Positions 1 through 11,935 are shown, numbered from the stretch's first letter. The stretch: 64,000 nt of DNA from Symbiodinium natans (GCA_905221605.1 CAJNDS010000027.1:187244-251243), one strand, 5' to 3'. The notes: a model not told the origin generated them from the letters alone. A program made the numbers and translations.

Positions 1-30
1 CCTTTGAGTGCTGGGGCAGACATTCCCGAG

Positions 31-283
31 CCCCCCCCCCCCCACCCCCCCCCCCCCCCGCCCCCCAACCCCAACCCCCCCCCCACACCCCACCCCCCCC
101 CCCCCCACCCCCCCCCCCCCCCCACCCCCCCCCCCACCCCCCCCCCCCACCCCCCCCCCACCACCCCCCCCCCCCCCCCCCCCCCCTCCCACCCCCCCCC
201 ACCCCCCGCCCCACCTCACTTTCCCCCCAGACCCCCCTGCCCGGCCCCGGCCCCCGGCCCCCCCCACCCAACCCCCCCGCCCG
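31..283. repeat. C-rich low-complexity tract
   Basis: About 250 bases of almost pure C broken by single A, G or T. Both long open frames across it translate to proline-rich strings that only reflect the base composition, so it is not called coding. Confidence 0.95.
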
Positions 284-3200
284 TGAAAGCCAGGCCAATC
301 GGCGGCGCAGGGGAGTCCAGATTTCCAGCACTGCAAATCTGCACTCCCCAGCGTCGGGCCCGATGCCCGATGCCGGTTATCATTCTCGGCATCACTTTTT
401 TCGAGCAAGCTCATCATAAACCTCATCGCAACCTGTCATCCTCCCCGGTCCTGCTGCGGTTTCCTTCGAACGGCCCGAACCGATACCCGCATGATCCCGC
501 ATGTTGGAAACCGAACCGAGGAACTGAACTGTTCATTATCAACCCGAAACCGAACCGGGCCCTTGTCAACGATGGACCCGACACAGTTGATCAGTATGGC
601 AGTGTTGAGTACGTCGGTGACTTCAGGGGCTCGCAAAAAAGGCATGGACGCAAAGGCACCGAGGCACTACTTCAGGTGCAGTGTGGGGCAAGATTCCGGC
701 AGCAAGGACCCTGACATCCGCGATGCTCATGTTTAACTCATTCTTTCAAAGTGACGGTAAACATCCACGATGTGGCCTCACGATATACGACATGACGATC
801 TACGGATCATTCATAATCCTTCCATGCCCCCAACTCACGCTTCTCGTTGCATAGCGAACTGCCACTGAAAACTGGAAAGTGCAACTTGGCTTGAGAGTTG
901 CTCGCAAGTTGCTCTCACGGCTGTGTTTAGCTTTTGTTTCGAAACGTTTCGGATCGTGGCAGAAATCTCGTGCGACACATTGCGACACGCTGCAGCAAAC
1001 AGCAGCACCGAGGTCCATGCTCGGCAAGGGTTTGTAGCCCTGACCTTAGCGGGCAGGCATGGGCAAGCACTTGCACTTGTTTGCACTAGAATGCCTGGAC
1101 GCAATCTTCCCGCTCCTCCGTAAATGAAGCCAGGGAACCCTTGTCCATTCTGAATTCGAATGATAGTAAACAGAAGCAACTATAAAGGCACTGATATACG
1201 TCACAATGTCATGACTACACGTTCTGGCTGGGTGCCATCCTCTTGCCGTCTTGCCAGCAAGTTTCTGTCATCCCAGAAAAGGCTAAAGCGTTCACAGAGT
1301 TGTAAAGTTAGCCTCAAGAGTATCTGACGCACGCAGCTAAGGAGTTGATGGCCAGCTCGGCTGCCCTGTGGCTCTTTCCTGTGTTCTTCGCCGCCGCGGT
1401 AAGTCCAGGCGAATTCGGAGGTGGCAGCTGCTTGCGAAGCCAAAAAGGCTCTCACAGAAGGAGAAAGCTAGCTGATTCAATTGCTTTCGATACAGAACGT
1501 CACATGGAAGAGCCCCATCCCAGCAGCTGCCACGCATCTCTGCTCTTGAACACACGCCGCCCCGAATTTCCGGAAGCATGCAGGTCATGCATGGCATGTG
1601 TCCGTGGGGCGGCCTCCCAGCCCCAAGCAAGCTTGGAGGCCGCTCCGCTCTGCGCACCCTCTCTGCCTCCTGTGCCTACACATGCCTGCATGTGCCTGCA
1701 GTAGGCCTACACTGTGGCACTATTGGGAACCGCCTGTAGCCACACTTCCCAACGAAGTCCCCGCGTATCTTGTGGTCATTCTGTGGTCATACCACATGCG
1801 TTTGACTACAGCCTCGTGGCAGCCTGAGAGGTTGCTCCAGAGAACTCCAACCAAAAAACTAACGCTACATTGACCTGAGGTTCAGCACACGCAGCTAGAA
1901 ACTCGAAAGATCTTCCACTGAAGCCACGCACAACATCCTTTTGGCGTCCTGCTGGCAGGACAGGTGCAGCCTCACTCCAGGCGTCTGCACCACGAACAAA
2001 CAAGCTTTGAGAGAAGGAGCAGAACCACGAGAGCTGCGAGAATTGCGAGAAGCGACAATATAACAAACGGATGTGCAGCCAAGGGGCACATCGGCTTTGG
2101 CCATCTTTGTACGAGAATCTGGTCAAACAATCTAGTCAAAGTATGCCGAAGTGTCGATCGTAGCCATCAGCTGTTCGCTCTTGTCGCGACTCTCACTTCG
2201 CACCTCATCGGCATCACAAGCGTACACAAACTGTCCAGCAGCTTCTCAATGGCGAGTCTCTGTGCTCAATCTGTGGCTTGGTGTAAAGAAGGTAGGAGGA
2301 AGCCCAATGCAGGAGGAAAGGAGCTTCAGGGCCAGAGTCAACCAAAAAGCATTCAGGGAGGCAAGGATCAAGCCCCTCCGAGCCTTGCAGTGCCATTCTG
2401 CGATCGGGCAGGCTCTGAAAAGCGCCTCCGCTGCAGCCCAGACTAGTGCAGTGCCCACGGCACTCTGCATTCAAGTTGTCTAGGTTCTCGCAACTCCCAC
2501 TTCAGGTATGACAGCCCTCAGACCCGCTCAGATCTGATCGCCTTTTGGCCCGGTTCCTCTCGGAAGCCACCGCTGCAATGCGCTCGCGCTCCAGGACCTG
2601 AGAACGCGCGGAACGCTACTTTTCGGACATCGTAATACTAGTGCTCGGTTCTTCCAAAATGCTGGAGTGCACTGAATATGGTGCAAAAGCGAATCAATGG
2701 CTGTTGAAGCAAGGATCAACATGAATAAAATGCCACTATGTGATCGACTAATGATACCATGTGGCAGCCAAACCTGGGAGGCTGTCACTCCGAACTGCAG
2801 AAAGGAGCTACACAAAGCAAAACGTCGGTCTGAAAACGTGTAACGGCATTAAACTCATTAAACATTCTTAGCACATAAGGGACGCTTCAATTGACGAGCC
2901 CGGGCACTGAGGCTCCCCGACCTTCCTGACCCGTACGATTTGCATACTTCAAGGTGCATAGGTGCGTTCAAACCAGCACACATCTTCAACTTCTCCCAAG
3001 GTATTCAGACACAGAACTTATTTAGAAGTACTGTTGCAGCCCAGCCGCGGTCACTAAACGGAGCTGCTTCTCCGACCGGGAGAGCGGCCAGTCCATAACG
3101 ACGGAGGACCTGAAGCAGACATTCTCACGTAGGATGTAACCGTATGTAGTCATCGTGTTCGTTTCTGCACGCTCCTGCTGTTCCGCCTTACTTAAGTATC

Positions 3201-3506
3201 GCAGATCCTGTACAAGGACTCTACGTGACTACAACATGAAGCAGCTCAACAGCCCCAGCAAATCCCACGAACCCCCAGGAACCAGGCCCGAAGGGAATCT
3301 CCTCCTCTTCTTCGCCGGAGGATGCTGCAGCTGAGGGAGTCCGCGGTTGTTCCTCCGCGCGGCCGAGTGGCCCTCTCGAACTAGAACACAGTTTCGATTC
3401 ACTATGAAGTACTTCACCAAATCATGAAGGCCTTCTCAGCCACAGCCCGCTCACGCTCACTCAAGCGAGCCTGGCAGGCGCTCAGGTTTGCCCCTATCAG
3501 ACTGAG
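284..3506. other. Region with no well-supported gene
   Basis: Only weak open frames are seen. The more protein-like ones are 835-1179 (minus), 2151-2483 (plus, a basic stretch beginning QEERSFRARV) and 2528-2815 (minus). None has a convincing start or a pair of splice borders. No repeat, RNA gene or recognisable domain was found here. Confidence 0.45.
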
Positions 3507-3746
3507 TTAGCTTGTGGGGAGGATTTCCGTCAGAACATGAAGCAAGAAGTCCGACTCCACGAAACGGAACGTGAAGACACATGGGACCAACTTGAGGCAC
3601 GCGTCGTCAGCCACTGAGACACTGAGAAATCGGCAACGGAAGGCAGGAGAAGGAAGCGAGTCCGCACCAGAGGTGCCAGCTTTTTTAGTAAAAAAACACA
3701 TAATGTAAGATGTTAGCTGGCATGTCTGAGATTGCACTTTCACCAA
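3507..3746 (-). CDS. Exon-like ORF, unknown product
   Basis: A 79-codon open frame that begins at TTG, so the true 5' border is probably a splice site. Its second half (AFRCRFLSVSVADDACLKL onward) has a globular, hydrophobic and acidic mix typical of protein rather than noise. It ends at TAA. No family is recognised. It may be the last exon of a minus-strand gene whose other exons were not found. Confidence 0.33.
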   Translation of the reverse strand: MVKVQSQTCQLTSYIMCFFTKKAGTSGADSLPSPAFRCRFLSVSVADDACLKLVPCVFTFRFVESDFLLHVLTEILPTS

Positions 3747-3976
3747 GCCTCACGCTGAGTCAGCTCAGTCTCCTTCTCGCCTCACAGATGGTGCAAAACA
3801 CGTTACAGCGTTGAACATCATTGAACTCAACATTGCTGGAGGTTCTCGCAGTCCTCGGGCCTTGAGACTTCCTTTGATGGTCGACGACTGTAGTTATCGT
3901 TACAAACACAACTACTAAAGGCAAAGAAAATTGCTGAACCTGTCATCTACAGGCAGCTTTGCCTGTTGATTCTATG

Positions 3977-3996
3977 GCTCTCTCTCTCTCTCTCTG
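3977..3996. repeat. (CT)n microsatellite
   Basis: A pure CT dinucleotide run of about 20 bases. Confidence 0.85.
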
Positions 3997-4189
3997 AGCC
4001 TGGGGAAAAAAAATGAAGTCGGATCGGGGAAGTCCGCTGCCATTCACTGCCCAGGTGATGCAACTTGAGACTCTGAGTTAAGGAACCCTGCGTCTGAGCT
4101 GCTTCCGCCATTCCTAGCCATGCCCATGCAGCAAGAACCAAATTATCCGGGTCAAGCCAAGCGTCTCAACAGCTTTTCACGGCATGCCT

Positions 4190-5631
4190 CACGGTTTGCG
4201 GCCCCCCGCGTGGATATTCGTGGAGGTGATTCTCATGTGAACTTCTTGTGAACCACTTGCGCCTCGATGCGGCCCTTCGGGAAGTTCGGGAGGGCGCATC
4301 GCATCGCCCGTGCGTCTCGCAGCCTTTCGGCTTTGTAGCAAGCGCATGCCGGCACAGTTGCCAGCGCAAATGCCAGTGCTGTGACTTCTCGGAAGCATCT
4401 GACAGAATCCGATGGTGCTTGAATGTCCCTCAGCACTGCCGCCATGTGTCGGGCAATATCTTACGTTGCAACAGCTGTCAGCTGTGGCCAAGACATGTGA
4501 GTAGCAAACCCCGCTGAGACAGCTGCAGTTTATTCAAGGCATCCAGCGCATACTCTGTAGGCAGCCGAAGCCAAGCCACCTCCTTTGTGCCTCCAGTGTG
4601 TCAGCAATGTGGCATAATGTGGCGAAACGTGCAGGCACAAGAAAGTCTGCTACAGTATATTCAAGTTCTGAACTTCAAGTTCGTGCTACATTCTTCTCAG
4701 CCTCACCTCAACTCCTGGATGGCGCGAAATGGCGCACAAAATTCTGAGATGCATCCAACTCGAGAACTCGAAATGTGCCGAGCTGCCCAATCGCAATGCA
4801 ACCAAACACGCACTCCTGAGGCATGAGCTGTAAAACCAGCAGTCGGGATTGAACATCCGATTCACATCGGATGAGACTCCGGACGAGGTCCATAATCGAC
4901 AAGTGCAAAGTTAATTGCCGGAAAGGCACAGTCTGCACCAGCTGCTCACTATCACACTCTTACTCAGTTCTTTGCATTCTCAAGAAAACCATCGCTTGAT
5001 CCAAAATAGAAGGAGTTCGCAGATCAACCAGACGCCCTGGAGCGCAAGAATGAGTCCGAGAATGTCGGAAAAGGACGCGGTGCTCACAATCATTTCGGCC
5101 AGATGCCCCCCGCCCCCCCCCCCCCCCCCCCCGAAGATGTAAAACTCAGTGGCACAAAAGGGGAGCCCTGAAAGCACTTCGCCTGTACATTGCCAACAGG
5201 ACCCACAAAATCTTTCAGCTTAAAAGCCACCTTTGCTGGGAATTGGGTTCCTCGGCCTTCAGCCCGCACACCACGCACTAAGTGGACATGTAACATTTTT
5301 TGGCGAGTGGTGGCAAGCATCGAGCTTAAACTTAAACCTCCATGCCTCCTACCGTACCCAGAACGCTGGCAAGACATGGCCGTGCTGCACATGCTAATTA
5401 AGCGTCAACAACTCTCTTCGGAACAATGAAGAGGCCGAGTTTCGACCCGATCTTCTCCACGGATGTGAAAAGCTGCATGGCCACGGGTGTCTGACTGGGA
5501 CCAGGCTCCTTCAACGTCAATGGGACACGATTGCAACGAACACAGTGCTTCTGCTTGCAATCGCAAGTACAGCACATGCTGAAACTCTGCTGCAATTGTA
5601 ATCTATGGCGCATGCCCTGGGCAAGATTCAT
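4190..5631 (-). CDS. Possible multi-exon gene, Cys-rich N-terminal segment
   Basis: Four protein-like open segments lie in order on the minus strand. 5631-5398 holds a cysteine cluster CCTCDCKQKHCVRC that could bind zinc. 5392-5150 contains FPAKVAFKLKDFVGPVG. 4890-4708 begins MDLVRSLIRCESDVQSRL. 4445-4233 begins MAAVLRDIQAPSDSVRC. AG/GT-like borders occur between them, but phases could not be matched, so the joining is inference. Separate genes or chance frames are possible. No family is recognised beyond the cysteine spacing. Confidence 0.28.
5106..5132. repeat. poly-C tract
   Basis: A run of C interrupted once by G. Confidence 0.9.
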
Positions 5632-5639
5632 GATGCGCA

Positions 5640-6120
5640 GGCATCCTTCTTGTAGAAGCAGATCATCAAGTCAGCATCCAAGCTGGCACTGGCTGGCTCG
5701 ATGATACAATAACGGCTCAACCAGATTCCCCACTCCACTGGCAGAAGAATCGGTGCCTGAGTCTAACAGTCCAACAAGACACAGCTGGAGAGCCCCAGAC
5801 TAGTGTCAAATTGTCTTGCTGCGCTGTCTCCCGCTTCTCAGCTCGGAACGTGCAATCGGACATCCACGCAGCAACGGAGCTTCCGCTGCATCGCTTGCAT
5901 GGATTTTGACCGAATCAATTACCTGTGGGCCTGCGGGCTCCACACTCTATCCAAGCACAAGAAGTGAGATGTCACAGTAATGCAATATACTCAGCAGTGA
6001 TTAGATTAGTCGTAGAAGTATCAGCTGTTTTTACATAAATGAAATGCTGGAGGAGCCAAAGGGGAGTCATGATGGACGGCCAGAAGACTTGCAGCTGCAT
6101 CGGTGGAATCCGTGGCATGG
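5640..6120. other. Intergenic stretch, nothing recognised
   Basis: No convincing open frame, repeat or RNA gene is seen between the candidate gene at 5.6 kb and the telomere-type block at 6.1 kb. Confidence 0.5.
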
Positions 6121-6286
6121 TTTAGGGCTTAGGGTTTTAGGGTTTAGGGTTTTAGGGTTTAGGGTTTAGGGTTTAGGGTTTAGGGTTTAGGGTTTAGGGT
6201 TTAGGGTTTAGGGTTTAGGGTTTAGGGTTTAGGGTTTAGGGTTTAGGGTTTAGGGTTTAGGGTTTAGGGTTTAGGGTTTAGGGTTT
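6121..6286 (+). repeat. Interstitial telomere repeat (TTTAGGG)n
   Basis: About 23 tandem copies of TTTAGGG. Imperfect units (CTTAGGG, TTTTAGGG) occur only at the left edge and the rest is nearly perfect. TTTAGGG is the plant-type telomere unit, also found in dinoflagellates. Unique sequence on both sides shows it is internal, not a chromosome end in this window. Confidence 0.97.
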
Positions 6287-6383
6287 CGTATTTGACTGAG
6301 GTCTGCACGACGCCCGGAATCTCCTTCGCCAAGTCTGCCGTCAAATAGTGGGGAAGCGGAGCTCTTGGCCTGGTGGCAACTTC

Positions 6384-6491
6384 TTCGCAGTCCACTTTCC
6401 GTTGTGGAGTCTATCCCGAGAGCCGGGCAAGGTTTGAGCGCCCGGGTCCTGCAAACGGCACAAGTTTGGAGAGATGTGGAGTCTGATGTGG
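6384..6491 (+). CDS. Single exon candidate, unknown
   Basis: An open segment between an acceptor-like CTTCGCAG and a donor-like GGAGG|GTAGTT. The translation (SPLSVVESIPRAGQGL and on) is protein-like. No partner exon with matching phase was found and no family is recognised. Confidence 0.28.
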
Positions 6492-7062
6492 AGGGTAGTT
6501 TGTGGGTAAGGGGAAGGCTGGGGTGGGAATGGCTCGACAACAGAAGCCACACAAAACACTCCTTGGGTCCCGGAATGAAGATGAAGCGGGTACCATGCGC
6601 AACGTGGGCTTCAAGTCCCCGCCTTCAGGTTGACCGGTTGACAGTGGTGTGTTGACGCGAAATCTTCTGGGCAGAATTGCGGGCTGACAATGGCTGACAC
6701 CAACCAGCCTGTGTCCTTTGGATGCTGCCTTCCGTAGTATGTTCAGCCAAGTTGCATCATGAGCTTCAGCCGATCAAAGCCTTCACGATAGCTTTGGACC
6801 TGAGCAGCACAGGATGTCATCGGCTTCCTGCTCTCTAAGGACTGGATTCAGGTCACTTGACCAGGCAGCATCAAGCGAGACCAAAACGTCTTGCCAAGGC
6901 TCCCGGCACCCTCAGCTGTGGAAACAAAAGCTCGGGAGCTGAAGTTGCCCATGAGAATGTATGCTGCTGGCCTTGGGGCACTGATGACTCTGCGCATGCC
7001 CCACAGTTTGCAAACATCTTGCCTGCGAACCGATGCGAGCTGCGCCAGCATCCGTTAACAAG

Positions 7063-7077
7063 CACACACATATATGT

Positions 7078-7111
<34 letters not shown>

Positions 7112-7118
7112 ATATATC
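7063..7118. repeat. (CA)/(TA)n microsatellite
   Basis: A short CA run passes into an imperfect alternating TA tract with ACATATAC interruptions. Confidence 0.93.
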
Positions 7119-7299
7119 AGCGGCTGTTTGGAAATGATGTCAAGAAACCGGTTGTTGCAGAGGCAAGAAAGCAACTTCACGTCCATGTCTGTTGGTTGAT
7201 TCAGAAGCTTGAAATCAGTTTGAAGGTTGGCTGCAACATGCTACAACCACAACCTTCACCCTTGGAAAGCCCTAGCTGGGCTTTGTGCGGACCGGCTTC

Positions 7300-8500
7300 C
7301 TCATAGCCTGACGGTGAATCGGTTGAAGTGGCAAAGCTTCAGGTCAAGCTGTGACCCAGCGTGACTCACAGAGCCTTGTTGATTGCACCAATGCACACAC
7401 ACACATCACACCACATGCAGAGGAATGCAGGGGAGGCCACGAGCATGCCTTGAAAAATGATCTGGAGCATGTCACAAACCGGCGCCTCGGGTGGGTGTGG
7501 ATGGGTCTCAAGGCAGTCACTGAAACGACGGGAACCGCAAACTTTACAGAACTTTGAATTGCCCGTTGCCCTAAAAATGCCGAGAGAGCCATCATGCCTG
7601 GGCGTCAGCACATGAAAACCTCTCGACCCCTGTGCTGTCGGGCCCAAGTTGTATCCTTCACACATTCATAAAGAATTCTGTGAGGGCCGGACACTGTCAA
7701 GATGAACCTCCGAAGAAGGCTGTGAAAAGCTGTGGCAACTAGATACTGCAGATAGCTGGAGTCTGCCGAGGCTTCATGGCTTCTCCTTCAATTAATCTGC
7801 ACATGCATGAGGAGATGTCCTGGCCTCAGACAACACCACGAACATACCATCAGGGAAGGCCGGTTCGTAATGCATCTGGCCAGCGGGTTTCGGCGAAAGC
7901 AAGGTCGAATTAGCTTAGGTCACCATCGCAGCACCACAGCTGCTAGCTCAACTACTTTGCCCTTTCCTGCTGAGGCTCAGCCCTTGAGTCTGCTGAGCCC
8001 AGCTTGTGCCTTGCCATTGAACCGGGAAGTTACCTAGAAAGGGGCCGGGGAGTGAGAAGAACGCACCGGCGGCCCGAACTTTGTCATTTTGTTTATCGGA
8101 TCCCGACGCCACCCCACCCCGGGGCATGTCCACGGCTGGAGTCCTGCATCGGCCAGTTTCCTGAATCGGCAACAGTTTCCTGAATCCCGGCTTCCTGTCT
8201 CGCGGATCCCAGTTTCCTGATCGCCTCTGAATCAGGGAGCGTTACGTTCTGACCCACAGGAAACGCTGCGACTATCGCTGAGATCCGCTTGTCGGCTTTG
8301 CACGTGAGCAGCCGCCTGCCCTGAACAGACCTCGTGAGCCCCTCGTGACTAGTCCATCCACCAAAGGCATATTCTCTTGAGTTGAGTTGAGTTGCTTGGG
8401 AGCTTTCAGACGCCAGGGCGTGCCATATCCCCTTGCCGGTCAACCCTGAGACAGAACTGGATGCCAACACTCAATGTCACTAAACCCTCAAGCCTCAAGC
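7300..8500. other. Region with no well-supported gene
   Basis: Weak overlapping frames only. Near 8150-8240 the motif GTTTCCTGAATC and variants recur several times at short spacing. No domain, RNA gene or clear splice pair was seen. Confidence 0.45.
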
Positions 8501-8501
8501 C

Positions 8502-8846
8502 TTAAAAATGCCACCGAAGGTCTATGGTCCAGAACGGCTGCTTATAGGCCGAAGCAATACAAAGCGTGCTTTGGCGAGAGAGCCAGGTGGCCCAAGCAAT
8601 ATTGCAACCGGCCTCGAGTTTCTTCAACTGGTCCTCGGTGAGGTTCCCACCGAAGACCTGCCTCGGCACCTCCTCGCAGAGGCTCGCCTGTTCCGGGGCT
8701 TGTACAGTAGGCTCGGCAAGCGCCAGGCAACGACATCCTTCAACAGCCCCATCTAAGCGTCTAAGCGTGCCTTGCGTGATATCGCTTCGACTTGGAGCAG
8801 GCCATCGATCTCGGAGAAGGGGGAGACAGGACAAAAAGACACTCAT
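8502..8846 (-). CDS. 114-codon ORF, unknown product
   Basis: The central part (PRQVFGGNLTEDQLKKLEAG and on) looks like a real helical protein segment. The opposite strand is also open here (8508-8756, 82 codons) and looks only slightly less protein-like, so strand assignment is uncertain. No family is recognised. Confidence 0.33.
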   Translation of the reverse strand: MSVFLSCLPLLRDRWPAPSRSDITQGTLRRLDGAVEGCRCLALAEPTVQAPEQASLCEEVPRQVFGGNLTEDQLKKLEAGCNIAWATWLSRQSTLCIASAYKQPFWTIDLRWHF

Positions 8847-9070
8847 TCTTCCATGTCACAAGACTTTCACTGTTGTCAATGATTCGGCATGAAACTTCGA
8901 AATTCTATGACACCGAAAGCTGCATGTCCGAATTCCACACACCATTTTGCCACAGGCTACTCCCAGTACCTACTTCAACCGTCAGGTCGATTCGGGCGCG
9001 CATGCATGTATGCTCAGTTCATGCTCCGCTCGGGATTTCGCCTGCCTTCGGCCCCGTAACACACATGAGA

Positions 9071-9304
9071 TCACGCTCCGCATAATGTTCTCGGGGCTCT
9101 TTGAAATTTTGTGGTCACAGCAGTTGAACACGGCATCGTAAAGTCTAAACTCGGCTCATCCCGGCTAAACCCCTTAAGCCGCAGTGTGAGAGGCTTGAGG
9201 GAGGGGGCGGGGACCTGTGGAGGGCCGAACGCCTTGGCTTCCTTACTTTGAACCCCAAGAACAGCCCCTCTTGGATGCTCGGCTCCAGGCTCGAAAGGCA
9301 CCAT
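9071..9304 (-). CDS. 77-codon ORF, unknown product
   Basis: Begins with ATG (MVPFEPGAEHPRGAVLG) and is rich in proline, lysine and serine with a reasonable codon third-position bias. It may be a first exon. No domain is recognised. Confidence 0.28.
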   Translation of the reverse strand: MVPFEPGAEHPRGAVLGVQSKEAKAFGPPQVPAPSLKPLTLRLKGFSRDEPSLDFTMPCSTAVTTKFQRAPRTLCGA

Positions 9305-9477
9305 CTTTCAGTTCACCCTCAGCAAGGATGAAGGACGTGTCGATCACAAAATGGTCAGACCTGACATGTCAAGAGGCATGCCCTGGGCATGCCTGAACCA
9401 CCACTCTTACTGTTCGTCTGGGCGCGTTCTCATCTCTTGCACGAGTCTAGCAGATGGCAGCAGCAGAGAATCTGAGT

Positions 9478-9753
9478 TTAGGGCGCTTCAACGGCCAGCT
9501 CCACCGGCATCACCTCAAAGGCAACGAGGTAAGTGAAGAAATCTTCACAGATAGTAACGATATTTGGGTCGGGATGGTAGGGCAGCTGGATGCAGCTGGC
9601 CTTGTGCAGGTCTTCAATGACCCACCTGCCATTGAGCCTGCAAGCGGGAGGGCTCTCTTGACTTCGGAAGCCTCCTGTCCGAGGAATTCTGCGTGGCTCT
9701 GACGTCTGAAAGGCTGTGTCGTTACTGCAAACCGATCGCATGAGGGGAGCCAA
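9478..9753 (-). CDS. 91-codon ORF, faint kinase-like motif
   Basis: Its C-terminal half uses mainly C- or G-ending codons, more than the opposing plus frame (9454-9702). It contains PDPNIVTICEDFFTYLVAFE, which faintly resembles the alphaC-beta4-beta5 stretch of protein kinases (HPNIV...YLV.E). No glycine loop, VAIK lysine or HRD motif is visible, so the kinase reading is speculative. It ends at TAA after a short hydrophobic tail. Confidence 0.3.
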   Translation of the reverse strand: MAPLMRSVCSNDTAFQTSEPRRIPRTGGFRSQESPPACRLNGRWVIEDLHKASCIQLPYHPDPNIVTICEDFFTYLVAFEVMPVELAVEAP

Positions 9754-9980
9754 GTCTGTTCATGCACCTGCTTGGAACTCACAGAAGCAGCACACGAAAA
9801 ACGCAGGCAATGCTGTGCTTCCCTTCTCAAGCCGCCAGGTGCCATGTGAACGCTCTGAAAGCATAGGGAAACCCGCGCCTGGTTGCTCCTGCTGAGGCTG
9901 CGGCTCGTCGTCCAGCTTGCGCAGCAGTCCGAACGTGAGCTTTCGTCCAGGGTTGCCGACCAGCGACCTGCAGGGCCCCC

Positions 9981-10018
9981 CCCCTAAACCCTAAACCCTA
10001 AACCCTAAACCCTAAACC
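9981..10018 (-). repeat. Interstitial telomere repeat (CCCTAAA)5
   Basis: Five near-perfect CCCTAAA units preceded by a short C run. Orientation is opposite to the block at 6.1 kb. Confidence 0.95.
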
Positions 10019-10173
10019 CGAAAGAGCCAGCTCTCCGGGAACTGCTCTGGCTTTGACACATGCCCTGCTGAGCTTCTGACGATACAGTTGTCAGCACCCG
10101 CTGTCCCGGAAAGATTCCTTGCTGGGCCTGGTCGCAGCTTCAAGTTTCTCAGGCCCTGCACGGCTAGCCAACA

Positions 10174-10291
10174 TACAGTAAACTCCAGAAAGTTGGAACA
10201 TGGTTTAAGGATGATTAGAGCTGGGATTCCCTTTAGTTTTCCTTTTGAGGTATGAGGATAGGGATGTTCCAACTTTTTGGTGTTTACTGTA
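10174..10291. mobile_element. MITE-like element, Tc1/mariner type ends
   Basis: A 114-bp element (10176-10289) has about 28-bp terminal inverted repeats starting CAGTAAAC, with four mismatches, and TA on both flanks. TA target duplication and CAGT ends are typical of Tc1/mariner DNA transposons. The short interior has no ORF, so it would depend on a transposase supplied elsewhere. The pairing is seen directly; the family is inferred. Confidence 0.7.
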
Positions 10292-10489
10292 TGCCAACAT
10301 CCATTTCTTCAATCCTGGCCTTTGTTTCGGGCACCAGGAATGGCCTCCGTCGGAGGCACAAACAAAACAAACAAGCTTTTCAGCATCTCTGATGCAAAAA
10401 ACCCGAAACGTTGATGAATCTAAAACTCGTTTTGGCTTCTGCATGCTTCCCGTGCCGTCCGCATGAGAGCAGCTTCTCACCGAAACGGT

Positions 10490-10921
10490 CTAGTTCCTTG
10501 CTGAGGACAGCACTGAAGATCTTTGTTCAGGTTCAGAAAGATTCGAGAGTACAGCATGTGATAGCCTGGGCTGGCGAGCTCCACTGCTGCAAGATTGACA
10601 CGACTCTCGTCTTGGTTTATCTGGCAATACTCTGCATATTGGTCTCAGGTGGAAGCGTTCCTGGTAGATTCTGCCTTTGGAATCCACTGGAGGAAACAGC
10701 GATGGTCTCGGCTCGACTGGCAGTGGCGTGACATGGTATCCTACTTGCTCACGGCCAGAATGACCATTCCTGTAGCTCGAATTGCAGCTGAGGACACACG
10801 GGGCCAACAACATGCGCTCAGGGCGTAAGACGGCGGCTCTCGATTGGAAGCTTCCCAAATCCTGGAAGCTGTGTTGAAGGCATAAGGCTTCACCTGCAAT
10901 CAGATCTTGCCAGGATTCCAT
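10490..10921 (-). CDS. 143-codon ORF, unknown product
   Basis: A long open frame starting with ATG (MESWQDLIAGEALCLQHSF) with mixed polar and aromatic composition. Plus-strand frames overlap it but are shorter. No domain, signal peptide or clear splice border was seen, so it could be a single exon or a chance ORF. Confidence 0.28.
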   Translation of the reverse strand: MESWQDLIAGEALCLQHSFQDLGSFQSRAAVLRPERMLLAPCVLSCNSSYRNGHSGREQVGYHVTPLPVEPRPSLFPPVDSKGRIYQERFHLRPICRVLPDKPRRESCQSCSSGARQPRLSHAVLSNLSEPEQRSSVLSSARN

Positions 10922-11597
10922 ACTGGGTGTTTTCTCCGGTGGACAATGGTGGACACGACCTTGTTAAACTTTATTAAACACAAGCTTCGTGCCTGCGTTA
11001 GAGCATTGTAGACCTGCACGGGGTCGACTTGCTCCCGCAGCCCCTGCCATGAAGCCGGATGTTGGTCAGTCAACCTTTATTTGTTGCTGAGCGTGCCCGT
11101 TCTCAAACCTTCGCAAGTCGTAGCACAACCACTCGCAATGCTTGTTCGCCTTTATGCTGCTTGCATCTGTCTGCTGCAGGACTGCGTTCGACTCTGCATT
11201 TTGGCCGTGGCGAGAGGACAAGTCAGAGCTCCTTCTCCAGGTTGAACCACCACACCTTGCAGGATGCGGATATGCGGGATGTTCGTTGTCACCGTGAGTG
11301 CCAATGTGCCACTACAAAAGCACCCAATTGCTACAAGATTGCTACACTTAATCCCTGGTGTACCAGAGCCGTGGCGTGGAGATGCCCACTGCAATCATCA
11401 GAGCGACTTGAAAAGGACTCTTCTCCCAGAGTCACAGATCCTAACATATGAGTAAAATGACACCCAGTAGAAAGCGGTAAAATTCGCTTGAAGGGGAGCT
11501 CGCCTTGAAATTACTTACATCCGAATAACTATCCACATACCACTCACCAGGCCATCAGACTCTTCAGCAAACCCACCCCCCCATCCCAAGGCACTCC

Positions 11598-11935
11598 TTG
11601 CCCCACCGCAGCACCACACCACAGACTGTCAGACGCCACCACACACGACTTCCACCACGCACTACCACACACCATCACACCCCGTCACACATCACACACC
11701 ATCCCACACCACCACACACTATCACATGTCACCACACACTCCACCTCCACCACGCACACCACCATGCACACCACACAAACCACCACGCACAACAACACAC
11801 CCACACACAACACCACACACGACACCACACACAACACCACACACAACACCACACACAACACCACACACGACACCACACACAACACCACACACGACACCAC
11901 ACACGACACAACACACAACACCACGCACGACACCA
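11598..11935. repeat. CACCACACA minisatellite with 12-bp core
   Basis: A/C-only tandem DNA. From about 11810 it becomes a regular 12-bp unit, RACACCACACAC, repeated about ten times with A/G variants at the first base. Open frames of up to 154 codons cross it on both strands and encode monotonous Thr/His/Pro or Val/Cys repeats, as expected from the composition. Confidence 0.95.

Noticed and set aside
4-714. 236-codon proline-rich open frame at the left edge
   Set aside because: Its first 90 codons only translate a poly-C tract, and the rest has no protein-like features.
2820-3840. Similar words near 2835 and 3800 (ACGTGTAACGGCATT versus CACGTTACAGCGTTG)
   Set aside because: Similarity is too weak and short to claim a duplicated element.
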